11,078 nt of DNA, from contig CAKSGG010000111.1 in NCBI GenBank assembly GCA_934454215.1, positions 1 through 11,078 of the forward strand, given 5' to 3'. The notes under the pieces are model-generated. The model did no database searches and was not told where the DNA came from. It was given only the letters and a program-made list of their open reading frames with translations. Shown here piece after piece: positions 5,849 through 11,078 of the stretch (position 1 is its first letter; each line of letters opens with the position of its first letter). This stretch comes from an uncultured Clostridia bacterium (GTDB taxonomy: Bacteria > Bacillota > Clostridia > UBA1381). Both the position numbers and the translations under genes were made by a program.

Positions 5849-7576
5849 TTACAATATCGGAAAATCCAGATTTTCCACTGCGTCTCTCAATATCGGATGC
5901 CGAATAACAAAATGAATTGTAGGCGCTTTGTTTTTTGAAATTATGACATATTCATTTTCAAGCATTGTAATTTGTATATTGGCAAATGCGTTTTCTCTTG
6001 AAGGAACAGAGGAATAATTCTTTTGGTTTTTCGCAAATTCCTTTGTAAGTCTCATATGCTCTGTGTATTCATCAAAGGTGTATTCGTAGTTTGTACCGCA
6101 GAACATAAACGATAACGACAGTGCAAGCGGCTGTTTATGAAAGTCCTCCTCGCTTAAATTTGGTATTTCGTCCGTGACGGTATTATTTTTAAGAATTTCA
6201 AGTATTTGTTTTCTGCGTTCTGCGGCGTAAGCAAGAATTTTTTGCCGTTCCTCATCAGATGCATTCCGTCTATTCAGAAAGTCTGTTAAAAATTCATCTG
6301 CGGCTGTATATATCGGGAGAGATGAAAGCACACTTCGGCGGTTTCCGTTTGCATGAGATGAGGCAAGCATGAACGCATTCAATTCTGCTGTCTTATCCTC
6401 ACGGTATATCTCCATGAGAGGGTGTGCTTTTTTCAGAATACAGGCACTTCTTTCACGGTAATATTCAAGCTCGTCCTTGTTTTTGGTCAAATGGTATCTG
6501 CCCTTTGAATGAAAACCAGAGATACATTCGCCCGATAATGCGGCAGCGCCAGACACATTCAGAAAATGACAGAAAAACTGATTGTGCACGCCTTTGAGAT
6601 AATACGGCGAAATCTGTCCTGTCATATAAAGCGGAATCCAACATTCAAGACCTAACATAAGCTCGTTAAACGGGCGGTTAAGGTTGTGGACAACATTGAG
6701 ATGAAGCCCCTTTTTAAGCATTGCGGCAAGCCCGAACATATATTTTTTTGAAAAATCCATATCCGCCGCCATGTCGTCCATCTGCATATCGCTGAACATA
6801 AAAACACTGTGTTTTGATTTTGAAAGGGCGGTAGCCTTGAGAAAGTCAAGCTCGCCGTTTTTCATTTCATCAATGCCGTAATAGTTCTTTGTTACGGGGA
6901 GCTGAAACGGCAGGGAAGGGACCTTCAGTTCGTCAAAGCGGATTGCCTTTATGTATTCGTTGAGGTCAAATGAGTTAAGCGTATCCAAAAACTTTTTCAT
7001 GGGATTTTCGGGCTTTTCTGAGGATTCGCTGTCTGTAAGCCAGCTTGCAAGCTCTGATATGTAATCGTCCTGTGTTTTAATCTGAGCTTGCTTAATATTA
7101 ATCATTTCGGCAAGAATTTTTTTGCCGTTATCGGAAGTATAATATTGAGAAAAATACCGGGCAACGTCAAAGGCAAATTTTTTCGGATTTGCGGGACGGC
7201 GCTTGCCGCTGCGTATTCTTGAAATATATGACGAGTCGTATTTCAGGCTTTTTGACATATCCGCAAGATTTACCGAAAATACGGAACAAAGCATATTAAA
7301 TTTTTTCTGCATGGATTCATAATCAAACGACGTTTTTTCGGCAAGACCGTTAAGCTCCTGCAAGACAGCTTTATATGTCAGATTAATTCCCTTTTGAGCG
7401 GCAGCATTGCAGATTCCTTTGCATAGCTTTTTCATATCCTCCGAATTTGCTTTAGGCGTCCTTGTTCCGGATTTATAGCGGCTTACCGTTGCTTCCGATA
7501 TTCCCGAATATTCCGCAAATTCCTTGCCTGAGCAATTCAGCATATCCATATATTTATTCAGCTTTTCACAAAACAT
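5849..7576 (-). CDS. Transcriptional regulator with two Cro/C1-type HTH domains and a large unrecognised C-terminal region
   Basis: The protein has 575 residues. The start ATG at 7574-7576 is preceded by AAGGAAGTG at a normal distance, and the first HTH begins at once. HTH 1 spans residues about 4-60, with recognition segment 'SEATVSRYKSGTRTPK'. HTH 2 spans about 88-145, with 'DSSYISRIRSGKRRP'. Both have the XRE pattern of a serine-rich recognition helix followed by SG-x-R-x-P. Residues about 240-390 contain conserved-looking segments ('MFSDMQMDDMAADMDF', 'GLHLNVVHNLNRPFNELM', 'WIPLYMTGQISPYYLKG') that look like a folded sensory or effector domain, but I cannot name the family. No signal peptide or membrane segment is seen, so it should be cytoplasmic. 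It is divergent from the LRR surface gene at 7853 and convergent with the protease gene. Its targets are unknown; regulation of the neighbouring surface gene and of itself is the simplest inference. Confidence 0.85.
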   Translation of the reverse strand: MFCEKLNKYMDMLNCSGKEFAEYSGISEATVSRYKSGTRTPKANSEDMKKLCKGICNAAAQKGINLTYKAVLQELNGLAEKTSFDYESMQKKFNMLCSVFSVNLADMSKSLKYDSSYISRIRSGKRRPANPKKFAFDVARYFSQYYTSDNGKKILAEMINIKQAQIKTQDDYISELASWLTDSESSEKPENPMKKFLDTLNSFDLNEYIKAIRFDELKVPSLPFQLPVTKNYYGIDEMKNGELDFLKATALSKSKHSVFMFSDMQMDDMAADMDFSKKYMFGLAAMLKKGLHLNVVHNLNRPFNELMLGLECWIPLYMTGQISPYYLKGVHNQFFCHFLNVSGAAALSGECISGFHSKGRYHLTKNKDELEYYRERSACILKKAHPLMEIYREDKTAELNAFMLASSHANGNRRSVLSSLPIYTAADEFLTDFLNRRNASDEERQKILAYAAERRKQILEILKNNTVTDEIPNLSEEDFHKQPLALSLSFMFCGTNYEYTFDEYTEHMRLTKEFAKNQKNYSSVPSRENAFANIQITMLENEYVIISKNKAPTIHFVIRHPILRDAVENLDFPIL

Positions 7577-7603
7577 TTTATCACTTCCTTATGCTTTTTC
7601 TAA

Positions 7604-7612
7604 ATTATAACA
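7604..7612 (-). promoter_or_regulatory. Extended -10 promoter of the HTH regulator gene
   Basis: On the minus strand TGTTATAAT gives a perfect -10 hexamer (TATAAT, 7604-7609) with the extended TG motif. No convincing -35 box is seen at 16-18 bp. The predicted start, near 7597, would give a leader of only about 20 nt. Confidence 0.55.
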
Positions 7613-7684
7613 TATTATTTTGAAAAAATAAATAGAAAATTTAAAATTTTTCCACAGCGGGCAATGCCAAATCAGGAAATGACA

Positions 7685-7713
7685 TTTACTTAAACGGAAA
7701 TATATGTTACAAT
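7685..7713 (+). promoter_or_regulatory. Sigma-A promoter of the large LRR surface-protein gene
   Basis: TTTACT (7685-7690), a 17-bp spacer and TACAAT (7708-7713) preceded by TGT form a promoter with an extended -10. The predicted start, near 7720, gives a leader of about 130 nt before the ATG at 7853. This promoter and that of the divergent regulator are separated by about 70 bp, room for an operator between them. Confidence 0.6.
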
Positions 7714-7745
7714 AATCATATACACGGTGAGTGGACAATTAAAGA

Positions 7746-7829
7746 AAGGACGATGATTATGTATTAAAAAAACTTATTTGTACCGTATTCGGTACGGCAA
7801 AAATGTTTAGTGAGCTTTTGAAATAATAA
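7746..7829 (+). other. Leader segment with a minimal upstream ORF and a frame-broken small ORF
   Basis: A good ribosome binding site (AAGGA, 7746-7750) lies eight bases before ATG 7759, but that frame reads only Met-Tyr-stop. In the frame starting at 7761 the sequence reads 'LKKLICTVFGTAKMFSELLK' to a double stop TAATAA (7824-7829), with no start codon of its own. One inserted base would join the two. It may be a decayed small gene or a regulatory leader. GTACCG-TATT-CGGTAC (7780-7795) within it could form a short hairpin. Confidence 0.3.
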
Positions 7830-7852
7830 CTGACAGAAAGGCGGAATTTATT

Positions 7853-10684
7853 ATGATTAAAATGAAACGGGCGTGTGCGGCAGTCATTGTATTTTGTATG
7901 CTGCTTGCATTAATACCTATGACTGTATTTGCCGAAGGGATAACAAGCGGCAAATGCGGTGATAATCTGACTTGGGCATATGACGAAACAACAAAGACAC
8001 TTGAAATAAGCGGTACGGGCGATATGTACAGTTACAGTGATGTAAATTTTCATGATGTGTTTATGCGTGCACCGTGGTTTGAGAATGGAAGTATAAAGAC
8101 GAATCTTGAAAAGATTGTAGTAAATGACGGTGTGACCTCGATAGGGAAATATGCTTTTTTGAACTGTGAGGCGTTAAAGGAGGTTCGGCTTGCCGAAAGT
8201 GTGGACACAATTTGTATGCACGCTTTTCGCGGATGTAAAAGCCTTACACAAATAAATACCGATGCGGTAACAACTTTGTGGAATAATGTATTTATGGGCT
8301 GTGAAAGTCTTGAAAGCGTTACCCTTGCTGAGGGACTTCAATTTATTTTCGGCGGAACATTTCGTGATTGTAAAAAACTGAAATCACTGCATATTCCGGC
8401 ATCCGTAACATTAGTTGAAGATGGCTTTTATGCCTGTACTTCACTTGAGAGTATTACGGTTGATGATAAAAATACCATGTACTCCTCGGCTGATGGGGTA
8501 CTCTACAATAAGGATAAAACATTGCTTATAAAATTTCCTCTGAATAAGTCGATTGTGGGTTTTGAAATCCCCGACACCGTTACAAATATTTCAAGCGGCG
8601 CTTTTTATGAACATCAGTACGAAGATGAATATGAAAACGGACTTCTTATTACAGGTAAATGGATTGTGGATGCAAAGGACGATATAGACAAAAACTATGT
8701 AATAAATGTTGATGACAGCGTTACTCATATCGCTAACGGAGTATTTTGGATAGACAATCTAAAAAGTATAATTATACCTAAGAGCATTGTTTCAATCGGC
8801 AGAGATGTGTTTGTGGGTGAAAATCTTGAAAGCATTTCTGTGGACGAAGAAAATACGGCATTTTCGTCCGAGGACGGAGTGTTGTATGATAAGGACAAAA
8901 TAACGTTAATTACATATCCGGCCAATAAAGCGGATACAGAGTTTAATGCGCCGTCAAGTGTAAAAGTTATTGACAGACATGCCTTTGTGGGAAATCAGAA
9001 ACTCAGAACGGTGATGCTGCCGAGTGTAGAGAAAATCGGCGACAGTGCGTTTGAGAGTATGGCTGTTACGGAGGTAACATTCTCGTCTGCTCTTAAAAAA
9101 ATCGATAATTGGGCGTTTTCATGGTGTGAGCAGCTTGAAAAAGCTGACTTGCCCGACGGGGTTGAATATATCGGAAACCGTTCATTTAATCAATGCAAAA
9201 CTTTAAAGAATATCCGTATTCCCGAAAGTGTGATATTTGTAGGAGATTATGCTTTTAACGATACTTATATTTGTGATACAACAAAAGGGGAGAATATTTA
9301 TTATCACGACAATTGGCTTTTGTATGTAGATTACGATGCTGATTTACCTGCAAACTTTGAGGTTAAGGAAGGTACTGTCGGACTGTGTGAAAATGCGTTT
9401 AGCTATCATGATGAAATCACTTCCGTTACATTGCCGTCAAGCATTAAATACATAAATGACAGAGCATTTGATGAGGACGGTAATTTGAAAGATATATACT
9501 ATGTAGGTGATTTGGAAAGCTGGGGAAATATACAAATAGGCGATGACAACAAGGGATTAAAAAATGCTGTTTTGCATTATCTGTTCCCCCAAAAACCTGT
9601 TCTTTCAATTGACGGAACATATACTTATACAGGTTCGGAGCAGATTGCTGAAGTAAAGGGGTATTCTTCGGTAACGATGACAATATCGGGGAATGTTCAG
9701 ACAAATGCGGGTGAATATGAAATTGTTGTAAAGCCGAAAGAGAAATGGGATGACGGTACGGCTGATGAGGTTAAAATTAACTGGACGATTGAAAAGGCAA
9801 AGCCGACAGGTACTCCGAATGTTGCTTTGATAACAACAGCAGGAAAAACGCTTGCGGATGCACATCTTACTGCGGAGGCGGCAAATTTAAGTGTAAGCGG
9901 TACGGTGAAATGGGTTGCTGACGACGGTGTGACGGAGCTGCCGTATGACACTGCTGTTGAGGCGAATAAATTTTATACATGGCTGTTTACACCGACGGAC
10001 ACAGTAAATTATGAAACATTAACGGGAAAAATAAAGCTGTATACGAGAACATCGGGCGGAGGCGGCGGAATAAGCCGTTATAACGTTTCATTTGAAACAA
10101 ACGGAGGAAATAAACTGCCGAACCAAAGTATTGCGGGAGGTTCTGTAGTTAAAGAGCCGGTGACCCCGACTAAGGAAGGTTTTGATTTTGCCGGCTGGTA
10201 CACGGACAAAGAGCTTAAAAACAAGTATAATTTTTCGGAAAAAGTAACAAAGAACCTTGTGCTTTATGCCGCTTGGACGGAAAAAGACAATTCGGCAAAT
10301 CAGATTATATTGACAATAGGTGAAAAAACCGCACAGGTTTTCGGGCAGACAAAGACAAATGATGTTGCACCGAAAATTGTAAATGACAGAACAATGCTTC
10401 CTGCAAGATTTGTAGCCGAGAATTTAGGCGCTGATGTAGAGTGGGACGGAGATAAACAGCTTGTAACGATAACGGGCAAAAACCTGAAAACGGGAGAGAA
10501 TGTGACCATTCTTATTACAATAGGGTCGGAAACCGCAGAAGTAAACGGCGGAAAGATTGAGCTTGATTCTCCTGCATTTGTTGAAAATGACAGAACATAT
10601 ACTCCGATTCGGTTTGTTTCGGAAAAGCTTGGTGCGAGTGTTGAGTGGCTGGATACAGAACATAAGGCTGTTATTACAAAATAG
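7853..10684 (+). CDS. Large secreted BspA-like LRR surface protein with MBG-like, InlB-type and copper-amine-oxidase N-like domains
   Basis: The protein has 943 residues. ATG 7853 is chosen because AAAGGCGG (7837-7844) lies eight bases upstream; a second in-frame ATG at 7862 is too far from it. A signal peptide has likely cleavage after Ala27 (VFA|EG). Residues about 30-90 are the usual N-terminal BspA segment ('LTWAYDETTKTLEISGTGDM'), followed by LRR_5 repeats to about residue 565, with interruptions of the type 'SSADGVLYNKDKTLLIKFP'. An MBG-like beta domain (about 580-648) and an Ig-like domain (about 650-733) follow, then a Gly-rich linker (SGGGGG). An InlB-type Flg_new repeat (about 742-809, 'FDFAGWYTDKELKNKY') is followed by a copper-amine-oxidase N-like stalk domain (about 813-943) with two half-repeats ('RTMLPARFVAENLGADVEW' and 'RTYTPIRFVSEKLGASVEW'). 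Such proteins are cell-surface or matrix binding proteins; the ligand is unknown. No LPXTG or SLH domain is seen. It is monocistronic, with its own promoter and terminator, divergent from the HTH regulator. Confidence 0.95.
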   Translation: MIKMKRACAAVIVFCMLLALIPMTVFAEGITSGKCGDNLTWAYDETTKTLEISGTGDMYSYSDVNFHDVFMRAPWFENGSIKTNLEKIVVNDGVTSIGKYAFLNCEALKEVRLAESVDTICMHAFRGCKSLTQINTDAVTTLWNNVFMGCESLESVTLAEGLQFIFGGTFRDCKKLKSLHIPASVTLVEDGFYACTSLESITVDDKNTMYSSADGVLYNKDKTLLIKFPLNKSIVGFEIPDTVTNISSGAFYEHQYEDEYENGLLITGKWIVDAKDDIDKNYVINVDDSVTHIANGVFWIDNLKSIIIPKSIVSIGRDVFVGENLESISVDEENTAFSSEDGVLYDKDKITLITYPANKADTEFNAPSSVKVIDRHAFVGNQKLRTVMLPSVEKIGDSAFESMAVTEVTFSSALKKIDNWAFSWCEQLEKADLPDGVEYIGNRSFNQCKTLKNIRIPESVIFVGDYAFNDTYICDTTKGENIYYHDNWLLYVDYDADLPANFEVKEGTVGLCENAFSYHDEITSVTLPSSIKYINDRAFDEDGNLKDIYYVGDLESWGNIQIGDDNKGLKNAVLHYLFPQKPVLSIDGTYTYTGSEQIAEVKGYSSVTMTISGNVQTNAGEYEIVVKPKEKWDDGTADEVKINWTIEKAKPTGTPNVALITTAGKTLADAHLTAEAANLSVSGTVKWVADDGVTELPYDTAVEANKFYTWLFTPTDTVNYETLTGKIKLYTRTSGGGGGISRYNVSFETNGGNKLPNQSIAGGSVVKEPVTPTKEGFDFAGWYTDKELKNKYNFSEKVTKNLVLYAAWTEKDNSANQIILTIGEKTAQVFGQTKTNDVAPKIVNDRTMLPARFVAENLGADVEWDGDKQLVTITGKNLKTGENVTILITIGSETAEVNGGKIELDSPAFVENDRTYTPIRFVSEKLGASVEWLDTEHKAVITK

Positions 10685-10686
10685 GA

Positions 10687-10721
10687 AAAAGAGCTGATTT
10701 CATTGCGAAATCAGCTCTTTT
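10687..10721 (+). terminator. Intrinsic terminator after the LRR surface-protein gene
   Basis: GAGCTGATTTC (10691-10701) pairs perfectly with GAAATCAGCTC (10707-10717) around a 5-nt loop, extended by AAAA on the left and TTTT on the right. It begins just after the TAG stop. The flanking A and T runs make it a plausible bidirectional terminator. Confidence 0.9.
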
Positions 10722-10778
10722 GCTTAAAATCAACCCGAGACTGCGGAATTTCACAGAAAATCTTATAAAATTAAAGTT

Positions 10779-10806
10779 TTTGTAAAAAAGATTTGCATAG
10801 TATGAT
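10779..10806 (+). promoter_or_regulatory. Weak promoter-like sequence before the relic region
   Basis: TTTGTA (10779-10784), a 16-bp spacer and TATGAT (10801-10806) resemble a sigma-A promoter. With no intact gene downstream this may be a leftover of the decayed gene or chance in AT-rich DNA. Confidence 0.25.
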
Positions 10807-11078
10807 AGCCGCAATGCCTGCCGTTCCGACATTGGCGGTAAGCTATTTGCAGGGAAGAATTTGCGGCAAGAACCGTATATTCGTCATCGGTTTTTTACAT
10901 ATGAAATGCAGGGTTGAACGGAGATAATCAGCTTATAAAGGTTGATAACTGCGATGAGGCTGTGGGCTGAATTTCCTTAATAAAAAAAGGACTGTGTTAT
11001 GATGAAGTGCCCCAGTTTATACAGACAGCACAAAAAAAGAGTGCCTATGGCATTAATATTAAATTTTTAAGCAATATA
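10801..11078 (+). pseudogene. Probable decayed gene, split over two frames and open at the window edge
   Basis: No intact gene is visible here. Two stretches read as protein-like sequence. In the frame of 10801, after a TAG at 10798, it runs 'SDIGGKLFAGKNLRQEPY...' to a TGA at 10915. In the frame of 10911 it reads 'LNGDNQLIKVDNCDEAVG', hits TGA at 10968, and then continues 'GLCYDEVPQFIQTAQKK...' to the last base. Joining them needs one frameshift near 10912 and loss of one stop. Their balanced composition, unlike random AT-rich frames, suggests former coding sequence. I do not recognise the family. A short ORF in another frame (10999-11070) with an AAAGGA upstream is less protein-like. Confidence 0.4.

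Noticed and set aside
7767..7773. A-AAA-AAC slippery heptamer for programmed frameshifting
   Set aside because: The ATG-TAT-TAA frame already stops at 7765-7767, so ribosomes would end before reaching the heptamer in that frame.
7853..9580. LRR coding repeats as DNA tandem repeats
   Set aside because: The periodicity is at the protein level only; the codons have diverged, so no direct DNA repeat array is present.
10802..10927. 41-codon ORF starting at ATG 10802
   Set aside because: It has no ribosome binding site, its ATG lies inside the promoter-like hexamer, and the other frame over the same bases looks more protein-like.
10999..11070. 23-codon ORF with an AAAGGA upstream
   Set aside because: The ribosome binding site is good, but the overlapping frame reads as more convincing protein and stays open to the edge. 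The short product shows no feature.

Overview
The window looks like chromosomal DNA of a low-GC Clostridia-type bacterium (Bacillota), probably a gut anaerobe. The evidence is AT-rich intergenic DNA with sigma-A-type promoters, strong AGGAG-type ribosome binding sites, and secreted proteins built from BspA-like leucine-rich repeats, a dockerin, a Big_2 domain, InlB-type (Flg_new) repeats and a copper-amine-oxidase N-terminal (stalk) domain. No phage, IS, CRISPR, tRNA or rRNA feature was seen.

Left part (1-1823). Two minus-strand genes form an operon. The first encodes a small secreted protein with a weakly cohesin-like domain and a C-terminal beta domain. The second, 16 bases further on, encodes a secreted LRR protein that stops at a codon after which LRR-like sequence continues in frame to the window edge. 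The 319-bp divergent region before them holds two back-to-back consensus promoters. It also holds three copies of one inverted repeat, GTTAGT-N4-ACTAAC, and a possible degenerate fourth. This is the most interesting regulatory structure in the window.

Centre (1824-5842). A 1327-residue secreted subtilisin-family (S8) protease of the lactocepin/C5a-peptidase type has a complete catalytic triad. It ends in a Big_2 domain, a cohesin-like domain and a type I dockerin. A strong hairpin terminator follows and sits against the stop codon of the convergent next gene.

Right part (5849-10721). A 575-residue minus-strand regulator carries two Cro/C1-type HTH domains and a large unrecognised C-terminal region. 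It is divergent from a 943-residue secreted LRR surface protein, which has its own promoter, a 5' leader and a terminator.

Right end (10722-11078). No intact gene is visible. The stretch holds broken, protein-like reading frames, the last open to the window edge, which look like a decayed gene.

Taken together, this is a surface/secretome locus. All four exported proteins have signal peptides and none shows an LPXTG motif or SLH domain, so anchoring is open, except that the protease could dock through its dockerin. The shared palindromes suggest that one regulator controls the protease and the cohesin-like/LRR operon together. That regulator is not identified; the HTH protein in this window is one candidate.
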